From positions 372,001 through 436,000 of the forward strand of contig NZ_JAQFIF010000004.1 of NCBI RefSeq assembly GCF_029504395.1: a stretch of 64,000 bases of DNA, given 5' to 3'. This DNA comes from Arthrobacter sp. ES3-54 (lineage in GTDB: Bacteria; Actinomycetota; Actinomycetes; Actinomycetales; Micrococcaceae). Positions 44,363-52,889 of this stretch are shown here, piece by piece. A program made the position numbers and the translations under genes. Position 1 is the first letter of the stretch, and each line of letters begins with the position of its first letter. The notes beneath the pieces were generated by a model. That model was not told the origin of the DNA. It was given only the letters and a program-made list of their open reading frames with translations, and did no database searches.

Positions 44363-44821
44363 TCAGTGCGCCGTATCGAATTCAGCGCCGAAGAGTTCGG
44401 CCGCGCCGACGGTCACGATTGTGGTGCCGGCCGCGGGGCCTGCCGAGGCCGTCACCACTCCGTCCTCCACCTTGGCCACGGTAACGGCCTGCCGCTGGTA
44501 AACCCGCGGGGCCGGGTTGGTGTAGACCCAGGTTTTTCCGTTGGCGTCATAGAGCAGCGCGGCGTAGGGCACGACGACGTCCTTCCCCTTGCCGGCCTTG
44601 ACGGTTTCGGTCTTCAGGTCGAGGCGTTCGACTCCCTTTTCGGTCAAGGTCAGCTTTGCGATGCCTGTTGCGGCATTCTTTTCCACCTTGGCGGGTTCGT
44701 TGGCCGCTACGACGGCGGGGGCGGCCGCCGTCGTCTGGGCACATGCGGGCAACGCGAACAGGAGTGCTGCGCATACAGCGGCCGCCAGGGGCAGGCGCCG
44801 CAGGGGCTGTTGGCTGGTCAT
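44363..44821 (-). CDS. Minimal membrane-fusion-protein-like lipoprotein
   Basis: 152 aa. Signal peptide with lipobox LPAC at about residues 24-27 (LLFALPACAQTT), then only about 100 residues. These resemble the beta-barrel and membrane-proximal end of CusB/CzcB adaptors (LTEKGVERLDLKTETV, VVPYAALLYDANGKTWVYTN, TIVTVGAAELFGAEFDT). The lipoyl and alpha-hairpin domains that reach an outer-membrane channel are missing. ATG 44821 overlaps the stop of the first permease by 4 nt and the second permease starts 1 nt after its stop, so the three are translationally coupled. Confidence 0.8.
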   Translation of the reverse strand: MTSQQPLRRLPLAAAVCAALLFALPACAQTTAAAPAVVAANEPAKVEKNAATGIAKLTLTEKGVERLDLKTETVKAGKGKDVVVPYAALLYDANGKTWVYTNPAPRVYQRQAVTVAKVEDGVVTASAGPAAGTTIVTVGAAELFGAEFDTAH

Positions 44822-47800
44822 TTTGCTTCCACCTTTTCCTGCGTAACGGACTGGACGGGAACTTCGGCCTCGTAGACTTCGGCCCACTCTTCCGGGGCGG
44901 CCTTTGGCCCGAACCAGAGTGCGAGCAGGGGGAGTACGAAGATCCCGATGAGAGTTGTTGTGATGAGTCCGCTGACAATGATCAGGGCCATTGGACCCAG
45001 AAGGGCCCCGCCGACGGCGCCGCCGAAAAGTCCCGGCGGTATCAGGATCGCCATCGTGATCAGGGCGGCCTTCAGGATGGGCGATACCCGGTCCCGGGCC
45101 GCCATCATGATGACTTTGTCAGGGGGTTCGTGCGGGGCAGCCCGCCACAGCTCATCCGTTCTGGCCGAGAGCAGCGTCGCGTTGCGGACGGCGATGGCCA
45201 GCACCGCGGCAAACGCCGTGAGCGCCAGTACGGTGATGGCGCCTCCCGCGATCCACGCGGCCACGGCGGACCCGGCCAGCGCGGCCGGCAGGGAAAGGAA
45301 GACGGCTAGCGCGAGCTTCCAACTCCGCACGGCTGTCTGGAGAAGGAGCAGGATTGCCAAGAGGGCGGCCGCGCCGATCCACAGAACCAGGGCGTCGCCG
45401 GCGAGCTGTTCACTGTACTTCGTGGGGATTTCGGCGTGGTATTCCAGCGGGAACTGGATCTGCTCGATCGCCGTGTTGATATCGCGCTGGATATCAGCAA
45501 GCGGCCGCCCGCTGACCTCGGCCACGACATCGATCCGGCGCGAGGTGTCATCGTGCTGGATCACGACTTCATTGGGGACGAGCCGAACATCGGCGATCTG
45601 GCCCAGCTGGACCTGGCCGCCGTTTGGCGTGTCGAGCAGGAGTTCACGGATGCTGGTCAGGTCATCCCTGACACCCACCGCGCCGCGCACCACCACTTCA
45701 AAGACCTTCTGCTCTTCGAACAGGTTGCCGACGACGATGCCTTGCATCAGGGCGGCAGCGGCGCGCCGTGCGTCGCCGGGTTTGATTCCGACCTTCTGCG
45801 CCGCTTCGAGGTTGACCTCGACTTCGACGATGGGCGTCATGGCGCTGGCATTGATCGTCGGGTTCTTGACGCCGTCGACCTTTTCGATGGCCTTGCGGAC
45901 CTCTTCGGCCTTCTCGCGCAGGACCGGCATGTCGGTTCCGTAAACGCGGACGGCGAATCCCGGATCCATGCTGCTGCGCTGTTGACCAATCTTTTGCTGG
46001 GAGTAGTTGATCACGTTGTGGGCGATGCCCGGGTAGCCCTGGACGACCTCACGGACCGCCTTCTCCGTTTCGCTGAAGTTGGCATCCGGTGTGATGGATA
46101 CCCAGAGTTCCGCTGAGCTGTTGCCAACAACCTGGTCGGAGGAGATGGCGCGGCCGATATGCCCGCCCACTCCCGAAACGCCCGGCAAGGTCCGCAGTTC
46201 ATCGGACGCCTTCGACGCCACCCGGCGGACCTCGTCGTTGGACGTGCCCGCCATCGAGTCCCACTGCACCAGGAGCGTGCGGTCCGGAATCGTCGGAACG
46301 ACCGCCCGGTTCCCGACCAGCTGGGAGGCGGCGGCCAGTCCCAGCAGCCCCACGACGGCGACAGCGACGATGCCGAGCGCGGTGCGGGAGCGTCCGCCCT
46401 CGAGGGCCCGGTTGTAATAGGACCTGGCCCGGACAACAGTTGCCGAGTCCGCCCGCCGGGCCTTCTCAGCCGGAAGCAGGAGATACGCCAGGACCGGTGT
46501 CACGGACAAACCCACCAACATCGACGCGGCAAGCGCCAGTGCCAGGGACCAGAAGAGCGGCTGGAAGAACGCACCGCCAACTCCCGTAACGAACAGCGTC
46601 GGAACCAGCGCAAGGGCCATGATGAGGGACCCGTGGAACAGCGGTGTGCGGACGCTGCGGACAAGCTGGACCATGCGGAACCTGATGGTGGCATCGGTCT
46701 CGGTCTCCGTGGTCCTCAACGGCCGGCGCCGCTGCGCCTGCACATCTTCCACGATGTCTCCCACAATCACGGAAACACCCAGGATGATGCCGGCCAGGAT
46801 CGAGATGTTCAGCGTGGAGTCAAGCAGGTAGAGCACCACTCCTGCCGCCATGACTGTGGTGGTGATGGCCACGAGGGCGATCACGGCGACACGCCAGGAA
46901 CGGAAGAGGACCCAGAAGAGCAGCACGGCAATCAGGAGGCTCACGAGGAGCGCCACGCCGAGTCCGTCCACGGCATCCTGCAGGAACGAGGCTGGCCGGA
47001 AGACGGACGTATCCATCTGGATACCGGAAAGCCCGGGCTGCATGTCGTTCAGGGCGGCTTCGATGTCCTTGGTGACCTGCAGCGCGCTGGTTCCGGGGAA
47101 CTTCTCCACGACCAGCAGGAGGCCTGCATCCTGGCCGACGACGGCATCGCCGATCAGCGGCTGGTGGTCCTCCTTCACCTGGGCAATGTCACCCAGGAGC
47201 ATGGGAGGTTGGGCGTCCTCGACACTGACTTTCGCCAGGTCCGCGGGCGTTCGGATGGGCAGGACGTGCTGAATGCCCAGGCGCTGGCTGGGTGACTCCA
47301 CAAACCCGCCCGTCCCGGGGGTCGACGCCTCCAGGAAGCTCAGCGGCGACACCCACACTGCGTTGCCTGCGGTCTTGATGATCTGTTCGAGCGTGATGCC
47401 CTTGTCGCGCATCTGGGTGGGGGTCACTTCGACCTGAAGCTGCTGCTCGCGCTGTCCCCAAATGGAAACGTTGGCGACACCGGGAATGCCGATCAGCCGC
47501 GGCTTGATCTTCCACCGGGCCAGGACCGACATTTCGATCCCGGAGAGCTCCTTGGAGTTCATCCGGACCATGAGGACGCGGCTGGTTGACGACAGCGGTT
47601 GCATGATCAGGGGCGGCGCGGAGACTTGCGGCAGCGCGTGCGCCTGGGTCATGCGTTCGGCCACGAGCTGGCGCGCGCGCAGAAGGTCAGTGCCCGGCTC
47701 GAACACGAGCTCGATGGAGGACAGGCCCGGAACCGACTTGGACCGGATTTCATCGAGCCACGCCACCCCGTTCAGGAGGTCGGCTTCCATCGGAGCGGTG

Positions 47801-47994
47801 ATGAGCTGTTCGACTTCGGCAGCTGAGAGGCCCAAGGCCTCGGTCTGGATCTCGACATGCGCGGGAGCAAACTCGGGCATGCTGTCAATGGCTACGTTGG
47901 GGACGTTCACTACCCCGAAGGCAATGAGTCCGCCGGCCACGGCGAGAACCAGGATGCGGAACTGCATACTGAAACGAGTGATCCAGCCGAACAT
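44818..47994 (-). CDS. RND efflux permease, heavy-metal-like, first copy (altered proton relay)
   Basis: 1058 aa, full-length RND topology. HME-like N-terminus VAIDSMPEFAPAHVEIQTEA, porter motifs IMQPLSSTSRVLMVRMNSKE, and the C-terminal half with AIAVRNATLLSAR in TM10. In TM4 the motif reads GVSVIVGDIVEDVQAQ: the position of the first relay Asp is Gly412 and the Glu position is Gln419, unlike its partner. The two permeases share the same layout but are clearly diverged, so a hetero-oligomer is conceivable. ATG 47994 lies 2 nt after a 28-codon upstream ORF. Confidence 0.9.
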   Translation of the reverse strand: MFGWITRFSMQFRILVLAVAGGLIAFGVVNVPNVAIDSMPEFAPAHVEIQTEALGLSAAEVEQLITAPMEADLLNGVAWLDEIRSKSVPGLSSIELVFEPGTDLLRARQLVAERMTQAHALPQVSAPPLIMQPLSSTSRVLMVRMNSKELSGIEMSVLARWKIKPRLIGIPGVANVSIWGQREQQLQVEVTPTQMRDKGITLEQIIKTAGNAVWVSPLSFLEASTPGTGGFVESPSQRLGIQHVLPIRTPADLAKVSVEDAQPPMLLGDIAQVKEDHQPLIGDAVVGQDAGLLLVVEKFPGTSALQVTKDIEAALNDMQPGLSGIQMDTSVFRPASFLQDAVDGLGVALLVSLLIAVLLFWVLFRSWRVAVIALVAITTTVMAAGVVLYLLDSTLNISILAGIILGVSVIVGDIVEDVQAQRRRPLRTTETETDATIRFRMVQLVRSVRTPLFHGSLIMALALVPTLFVTGVGGAFFQPLFWSLALALAASMLVGLSVTPVLAYLLLPAEKARRADSATVVRARSYYNRALEGGRSRTALGIVAVAVVGLLGLAAASQLVGNRAVVPTIPDRTLLVQWDSMAGTSNDEVRRVASKASDELRTLPGVSGVGGHIGRAISSDQVVGNSSAELWVSITPDANFSETEKAVREVVQGYPGIAHNVINYSQQKIGQQRSSMDPGFAVRVYGTDMPVLREKAEEVRKAIEKVDGVKNPTINASAMTPIVEVEVNLEAAQKVGIKPGDARRAAAALMQGIVVGNLFEEQKVFEVVVRGAVGVRDDLTSIRELLLDTPNGGQVQLGQIADVRLVPNEVVIQHDDTSRRIDVVAEVSGRPLADIQRDINTAIEQIQFPLEYHAEIPTKYSEQLAGDALVLWIGAAALLAILLLLQTAVRSWKLALAVFLSLPAALAGSAVAAWIAGGAITVLALTAFAAVLAIAVRNATLLSARTDELWRAAPHEPPDKVIMMAARDRVSPILKAALITMAILIPPGLFGGAVGGALLGPMALIIVSGLITTTLIGIFVLPLLALWFGPKAAPEEWAEVYEAEVPVQSVTQEKVEAK

Positions 47995-47996
47995 GG

Positions 47997-48083
47997 CTAG
48001 CTCTGTTCCAGGGAGCCGGCGTCGCGAGTGCGGCCAGCGGGGGTTTTCGGTAGGTGCACGGAAGAATTGCGCAAGTGAAGCAT
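47997..48083 (-). CDS. 28-codon upstream ORF of the RND operon
   Basis: ATG 48083 has GAGGA at 7 nt spacing, a better ribosome site than that of the following permease. It encodes 28 residues (MLHLRNSSVHLP at the start, AGSLEQS at the end), basic and without a membrane segment, and its TAG lies 2 nt before the permease ATG. This layout suggests translational coupling or a leader peptide. I know no family for it. Confidence 0.5.
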   Translation of the reverse strand: MLHLRNSSVHLPKTPAGRTRDAGSLEQS

Positions 48084-48538
48084 GACAGGCTCCTCAACCC
48101 GAGACCATTTGCGAATCCCCCCAAGAGATCCCATTTGCTGATCTTTATCGAATAGTGTCCCCAACTGAATCGTTTGGCAAGGTCAAATTTTAAGCCCCGT
48201 CCCCGGTTTTTCACGGGATTCTCCCAGCTTGAAGCCGCATAATGCCCTTTCGGGACAAACTTCGTGGAACTGCCCGGGCTCCCGCGGGCAGCTGCCCCAG
48301 TATTGGTCGTTTAATACCTGTTTGAGCTCGAGGAACCACCTGAAATTCGGTTTAATTTACTCGCCTTGGACGTCTGTCAATGGGCCGAAAGTACCGCAAT
48401 TTCACAGGTATGGAATTTGTAACAATTGTGGACCTAGCGGCCCGCGCAGGTCGCCGGACCGCGAGTCGACTGCGACTACCGGGCAGCCCCGGAGCCGTCG
48501 GTTCAGCGCGAACCAGCCCGAGGGGCTAAAGTGGACCT
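48084..48538. other. 455-nt intergenic region between the RND operon and the leuS leader
   Basis: No convincing gene. It should hold the RND operon promoter (leftward), which I could not pin down; AT-rich stretches occur at 48130-48200 and 48305-48365. A small hairpin TGCCCG/CGGGCA lies at 48271-48290. GGTTCagcgcGAACC at 48500-48514 is an inverted repeat in the -35 region of the leuS leader promoter. Confidence 0.6.
48527..48532 (+). promoter_or_regulatory. -10 box for the leuS leader transcript
   Basis: TAAAGT ends 6 nt before the ATG of the leader peptide, so transcription would begin at or next to the A of that ATG. A weak -35 may lie at about 48502-48508. Confidence 0.5.
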
Positions 48539-48565
48539 ATGCGCGCCGTGCTCCTGCTTAGCTAG
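48539..48565 (+). CDS. Leucine-rich leader peptide of leuS
   Basis: Eight codons reading M-R-A-V-L-L-L-S then TAG, with three consecutive different Leu codons CTC-CTG-CTT at 48551-48559. A terminator hairpin follows 58 nt downstream, and leuS after about 275 nt. This is the standard layout for ribosome-mediated attenuation responding to charged tRNA-Leu. The ATG probably starts a leaderless mRNA. Confidence 0.7.
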   Translation: MRAVLLLS

Positions 48566-48623
48566 CCGCCCGGCATCCCGACGAGACCTCGATTGCGAAG
48601 AGTCCCCGGATTGCCGAGCGGCG

Positions 48624-48647
48624 GCCCCTCCATGTCGAGGGGCTTTT
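48624..48647 (+). terminator. Attenuator terminator in the leuS leader
   Basis: GCCCCTC (48624-48630), loop CATGTC, GAGGGGC (48637-48643), followed by TTTTGTG. Upstream, CCGC and CGGC at 48566-48574 can pair with GCCGaGCGG at 48613-48621 immediately before the terminator arm, a possible antiterminator element. Confidence 0.7.
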
Positions 48648-48839
48648 GTGTGTCCGGGGTAAATTCCGGGGCGCACAGCACGAAGTAACAGCAGGAGTAC
48701 CACGTACGGACGTATGGAGTCAGGGCCGGGCAACCGGCCGTGGCAGTGCAGACTTGATGGTGAACAGGCCTGGCGGCAGGCAGGCCTGAAGGTAGGCAGG
48801 CTTGGGATGACAAGCCGCATAGAACAGAAGAGGCCAGCA

Positions 48840-51365
48840 GTGAGCGTTCAGCCGGAAACACAGACCGGATCACCAGCAGCCGCGGCGGAGGGGCCCGAAG
48901 AAGGTGCCTACAGCTTCGCGGCAATGGAATCCAAATGGCCCCAGGTCTGGGAAGACCTGAAGGTCTTCACGCCGCTCGATGACGGCTCAAAGGAACGCCG
49001 CTACGTGCTGGACATGTTCCCGTATCCCTCCGGTGACCTTCATATGGGCCACGCCGAGGCATTCGCGATGGGCGACGTTGTGGCGCGCTACCTGCGCCAG
49101 CAGGGCTACGACGTGCTGCACCCGATCGGCTGGGACTCCTTCGGCCTGCCCGCAGAGAACGCAGCGATCAAGCGCAACGCGCACCCCAGTGAGTGGACGT
49201 ACGCCAACATCGACACCCAGGCGGCGTCGTTCAAGCGCTACGCCATCTCAGCGGACTGGTCCCGTCGGCTGCACACCTCCGACCCGGAGTACTACCGCTG
49301 GACCCAGTGGCTGTTCAAGCGCTTCTACGAGCGTGGACTGGCATACCGCAAGAATTCGCCGGTCAACTGGTGCCCCAAGGACCAGACCGTGCTGGCCAAC
49401 GAACAGGTGGTCAATGGCGCCTGCGAGCGGTGCGGCACGCCCGTCACCAAGAAGTCCTTGAACCAGTGGTACTTCAAGATCACCGACTACGCCGACCGCC
49501 TGCTCGATGACATGGACGAACTGCGCGGGCACTGGCCCGAGCGCGTCCTGGCGATGCAGAAAAACTGGATCGGCCGCTCCGAGGGCGCCCACGTCAACTT
49601 CGTGATCGAGGCCGACGGCGGCAAGGCCGCCAAGGATGTCACCGTCTTCACGACACGTCCGGACACCCTCTACGGCGCCACCTTCTTCGTCGTCGCCGCC
49701 GACGCGCCGCTCGCCGTCGAACTGGTCACGGACGAGCACGCCGCCGCCCTGGACGCCTACCGCGAACAGGTCAAGGCGCTGTCCGAGATCGAGCGCCAGT
49801 CCACTGAGCGCGAGAAGACCGGCGTCTTCACCGGGCGCTACGCGACCAACCCGCTCAATGGCGAGAAGCTGCCTGTGTGGGCCGCGGACTATGTCCTGGC
49901 CGACTATGGCACGGGCGCCATCATGGCCGTCCCGGCCCATGACCAGCGCGACCTCGACTTCGCCAAGACCTTTGACCTGCCCGTCCGGGCAGTACTGGAC
50001 ACCGGCGAGGAAGACCCCGCGGCCACGGGCATCGCCACCTCCGGCGAGGGTACCCTGATCAACTCCGGCGGCCTGGACGGGCTGCCGAAGGCCGAGGCCA
50101 TCCCGGCCGCCATCGAGATCCTGCGTGAACTGGGCACAGGCGAGAAGTTCGTGAACTTCCGCCTGCGCGACTGGCTGCTCAGCCGGCAGCGGTTCTGGGG
50201 CACCCCGATCCCCATCATCCACTGCCCGGCCTGCGGCGAGGTCCCGGTCCCGGACGATCAGTTGCCTGTGACCCTGCCGGCGGACCTGCGCGGCGAAGAC
50301 CTGTCCCCGAAGGGCACGTCCCCGCTGGCCGCGGTCGAAAGTTGGGTCAACATTGAGTGCCCCAACTGCCACGGCCCGGCCAAGCGGGACACCGACACCA
50401 TGGACACGTTCGTGGATTCCTCCTGGTACTTCCTGCGCTTTGTCTCCCCGCAGTACACCGAAGGCCCGTTCGATCCGGAGAAGATCAACGACTGGATGCC
50501 GGTTGGCCAGTACGTGGGAGGCGTGGAGCACGCGATTCTGCACCTGCTCTATGCGCGGTTCTTCACCAAGGTCATCCACGACCTTGGCATGATCGACGCG
50601 GACGAACCGTTCAGTGCGCTGCTGAACCAGGGCCAGGTGCTCAACGGCGGCAAGGCCATGAGCAAGTCCTTGGGCAACGGCGTCGACCTCAGCGAACAGC
50701 TGGACAAGTTCGGCGTGGACGCCGTACGCCTGACCATGATCTTCGCCTCCCCGCCGGAGGACGACGTCGATTGGGCGGACGTATCGCCGTCCGGTTCCGC
50801 GAAGTTCCTGGCCCGCGCCTGGCGCCTCGGCCAGGATGTGACGAGCGCACCCGGCGTCGACTTCGCCACCGGTGACCGTGCGCTGCGCACCGTCACGCAC
50901 CGCACGATCGCCGATGCGCAGGCCCTGCTGGACAACAACAAGTTCAACGTTGTTGTGGCAAAGCTGATGGAACTGGTCAACGCAACCCGCAAGTCCATCG
51001 ACAGCGGTGCCGGCGGCGCGGATCCTGCCGTCCGCGAAGCCGTGGAAGCCGTTGCCGTCATCCTGAGCCTGTTTGCGCCCTATACCGCCGAGGACCTGTG
51101 GAACGTCCTGGGGCATCCGGCCTCGGTCGCCAACGCCGGCTGGCCCACGTACGACGACGCCTTGCTCGTTGAGGACACTGTCACCGCTGTCGTCCAGGTG
51201 CAGGGCAAGGTGCGGGACCGCCTGGAGGTTTCCCCGGATATCTCTGAGGGGGATCTTCGCGAACTGGCGCTGGCCTCGGAAAATGTCCAGCGCGCCCTCG
51301 ACGGCCGCGCCCTCCGCACGGTGATCGTGCGGGCGCCTAAACTGGTCAACATCGTCCCGGCCTAG
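48840..51365 (+). CDS. leuS: Leucyl-tRNA synthetase
   Basis: Charges tRNA-Leu. 841 aa. Class I signature HMGH in [17 protein letters not shown], the editing CP1 domain with [20 protein letters not shown], and the KMSKS variant in [14 protein letters not shown]. The Cys pairs CERCGTP and CPACGEV are Zn-knuckle-like. GTG 48840 is preferred because GAAGAGG ends 6 nt upstream; an in-frame ATG at 48807 would add 11 residues. The first roughly 30 residues are low-complexity. Confidence 0.97.
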   Translation: MSVQPETQTGSPAAAAEGPEEGAYSFAAMESKWPQVWEDLKVFTPLDDGSKERRYVLDMFPYPSGDLHMGHAEAFAMGDVVARYLRQQGYDVLHPIGWDSFGLPAENAAIKRNAHPSEWTYANIDTQAASFKRYAISADWSRRLHTSDPEYYRWTQWLFKRFYERGLAYRKNSPVNWCPKDQTVLANEQVVNGACERCGTPVTKKSLNQWYFKITDYADRLLDDMDELRGHWPERVLAMQKNWIGRSEGAHVNFVIEADGGKAAKDVTVFTTRPDTLYGATFFVVAADAPLAVELVTDEHAAALDAYREQVKALSEIERQSTEREKTGVFTGRYATNPLNGEKLPVWAADYVLADYGTGAIMAVPAHDQRDLDFAKTFDLPVRAVLDTGEEDPAATGIATSGEGTLINSGGLDGLPKAEAIPAAIEILRELGTGEKFVNFRLRDWLLSRQRFWGTPIPIIHCPACGEVPVPDDQLPVTLPADLRGEDLSPKGTSPLAAVESWVNIECPNCHGPAKRDTDTMDTFVDSSWYFLRFVSPQYTEGPFDPEKINDWMPVGQYVGGVEHAILHLLYARFFTKVIHDLGMIDADEPFSALLNQGQVLNGGKAMSKSLGNGVDLSEQLDKFGVDAVRLTMIFASPPEDDVDWADVSPSGSAKFLARAWRLGQDVTSAPGVDFATGDRALRTVTHRTIADAQALLDNNKFNVVVAKLMELVNATRKSIDSGAGGADPAVREAVEAVAVILSLFAPYTAEDLWNVLGHPASVANAGWPTYDDALLVEDTVTAVVQVQGKVRDRLEVSPDISEGDLRELALASENVQRALDGRALRTVIVRAPKLVNIVPA

Positions 51366-51382
51366 TCCGGCGTACTTCCCTG

Positions 51383-51415
51383 CACTGGGCCGCCGGCCGA
51401 TACCGGCGGCCAGTG
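51383..51415 (+). terminator. Hairpin terminator after leuS
   Basis: CACTGG-CCGCCGG (51383-51396, with one bulged G) pairs with CCGGCGGCCAGTG (51403-51415). No T-run. Confidence 0.55.
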
Positions 51416-51461
51416 TCAGGGAACGTGACGGGCACGGCTGCCCAGGCCGGAGAAAAAGTCC

Positions 51462-52589
51462 ATGCGTCCCGATAGCAGGAGGTCCCGGGTGCCACACCGC
51501 GAGTCGCCAGGCTGGCCATGGCTGCGCGAGCGGCTTGTTCGCCTTCGCCCGGGCCCCCGGGGCGGTGCCCACGATGTGGCTCCCGCCGCCGTCGTGCAGG
51601 TTGCGGTGGTCACGGACTCTGCCGCCGCGTTGCCCGCGGACTGGATCCGGGCTTTCGCTGCCGACGGCGGGCTGACCGTGGTGCCGATGCCCGTTATGGT
51701 CGGCGCCGAAATCTACGGTGAGGGTGAGGACGACATTGCCGAGACGATCGCCGTTGCCCTCGCCAGCGGCAAGTCCGTCAAGACCTCGCGTCCGTCACCG
51801 GGGCAGTTTGAACACGCCTACCGGGCGGCCAGCGAGCATGGCTTCCAGTCCGTGGTCTCGATTCACATCTCCGGTGCGCTGTCCGGCACTGCCGACGCCG
51901 CTCGCCTGGCGGCCCAACGGGTCGGCATCCCGGTAGAGGTCCTGGACTCCCGGACGGTGGGGATGGCGCAGGGGATGGGCGTGCAGGGCGCCGTCGTCGC
52001 GGCCGCCGATGGCCGGAATGCTGCCGGCGTGTTGGCCTTCGCGCAGGACCGGCTGGACCGCACCAAAGTGTATTTCTATGTTCCAAGTCTGGAACAGCTG
52101 CGTCGGGGCGGCCGGATCGGGGCCGCGGCCTCGCTCTGGGGAACCATGTTCTCCATCAAACCCATCCTGGCGGTCGAAGATGGCCGGATCATCCCGCTGG
52201 AAAAGGTTCGGTCCGCGGCGAAGGCCATCGCACGGCTGGAAGAAATCGTTGCAGCCGATGCCTCCACGCGTCCTGCCGGACAGGCGAGGCTGGCGGTACA
52301 CCACTTTGGAAACCGGGCCGAGGCCGAGGAGCTTGCCCGGCGCCTTGCCGTGGCATTGCCCTCTTGTCCGCCGGCCCAGATCAGCGCACTACCTGCCGTC
52401 CTGGCCGCCCACGCGGGGCTCGGCGTGCTGGCGGTGATTGTGGGGGAGGGCAGCACCCCCGGAAGCTCGAGCTCCACCGGCGCCGGCAACGCCGCCGACG
52501 CCACTGCCAAGGGCGGGGCGTCGGAGCCCGGCGTGCTGGACGGCGGGGAACCGGACGCCGGCCGGGCAACCGCGCGCTCTGGCGACTAG
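51462..52589 (+). CDS. DegV family fatty-acid-binding protein
   Basis: DegV/FakB-like proteins bind fatty acids and can present them to a fatty-acid kinase. 375 aa. DegV fold: VAVVTDSAAALPADWI, SVKTSRPSPGQFEHAYRA, SIHISGALSGTADAARLAA, VLDSRTVGMAQGM, YFYVPSLEQLRRGGRIGAA and FSIKPILAVEDGRI. The core begins near residue 47; the preceding Arg/Trp-rich part and the Gly/Ser/Ala-rich tail of 45 residues are unusual. The start is uncertain: ATG 51462 or a downstream GTG. Confidence 0.88.
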   Translation: MRPDSRRSRVPHRESPGWPWLRERLVRLRPGPRGGAHDVAPAAVVQVAVVTDSAAALPADWIRAFAADGGLTVVPMPVMVGAEIYGEGEDDIAETIAVALASGKSVKTSRPSPGQFEHAYRAASEHGFQSVVSIHISGALSGTADAARLAAQRVGIPVEVLDSRTVGMAQGMGVQGAVVAAADGRNAAGVLAFAQDRLDRTKVYFYVPSLEQLRRGGRIGAAASLWGTMFSIKPILAVEDGRIIPLEKVRSAAKAIARLEEIVAADASTRPAGQARLAVHHFGNRAEAEELARRLAVALPSCPPAQISALPAVLAAHAGLGVLAVIVGEGSTPGSSSSTGAGNAADATAKGGASEPGVLDGGEPDAGRATARSGD

Positions 52590-52683
52590 CGCCGGGGTCC
52601 TCCGTGATGGGCGAAAGGCTGGCAGGGAGCGGGCGCCGGGGGTAAAGTCACTCCACCGAACCCCAGCGAACCCGGAGGACGCC

Positions 52684-52869
52684 ATGGCAATGCAGGTGCA
52701 CCACGTAGCCCAGTTCGATCGCGACGTTGCCGAAGAGGTGACCAAATGGCTGAAATACCTCAAGGGCCAAGTGACTAGCGTCCAGTTCCTCACCACCACC
52801 GTGCCGGATCCCAAGGCCGCTGACAAATGGCGGGTTCAGTACGAGGCCTACATCACCTACCAGCAGTAA
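52684..52869 (+). CDS. Small conserved protein (61 aa)
   Basis: ATG 52684 follows GGAGGAC at 5 nt spacing, the strongest SD nearby. The 61-residue product (QVHHVAQFDRDVAEEVTKWL, ADKWRVQYEAYITYQQ) is soluble, Gln/Tyr-rich at the end and has no motif I recognise. The good SD and non-repetitive composition support a real gene. Lies between degV and a convergent secreted-protein gene. Confidence 0.65.
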   Translation: MAMQVHHVAQFDRDVAEEVTKWLKYLKGQVTSVQFLTTTVPDPKAADKWRVQYEAYITYQQ

Positions 52870-52889
52870 TTCCGGACTGAAGCTGCGCC

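Noticed and set aside
48500-48526. tRNA-like T-arm (GGTTCagcgcGAACC)
   Set aside because: The loop has 5 and not 7 nt, and no acceptor or anticodon stem can be drawn around it.
48229-48561. 110-codon open frame upstream of leuS
   Set aside because: No SD, mixed composition without any family likeness, and it overlaps the more meaningful leader peptide and its promoter.
48566-48839. T-box riboswitch in front of leuS
   Set aside because: No T-box sequence or specifier-loop arrangement; a leader ORF with consecutive Leu codons explains the region better.
49248-51572. 774-codon open frame antisense to leuS
   Set aside because: Shadow of leuS; no SD at its start and no motif.
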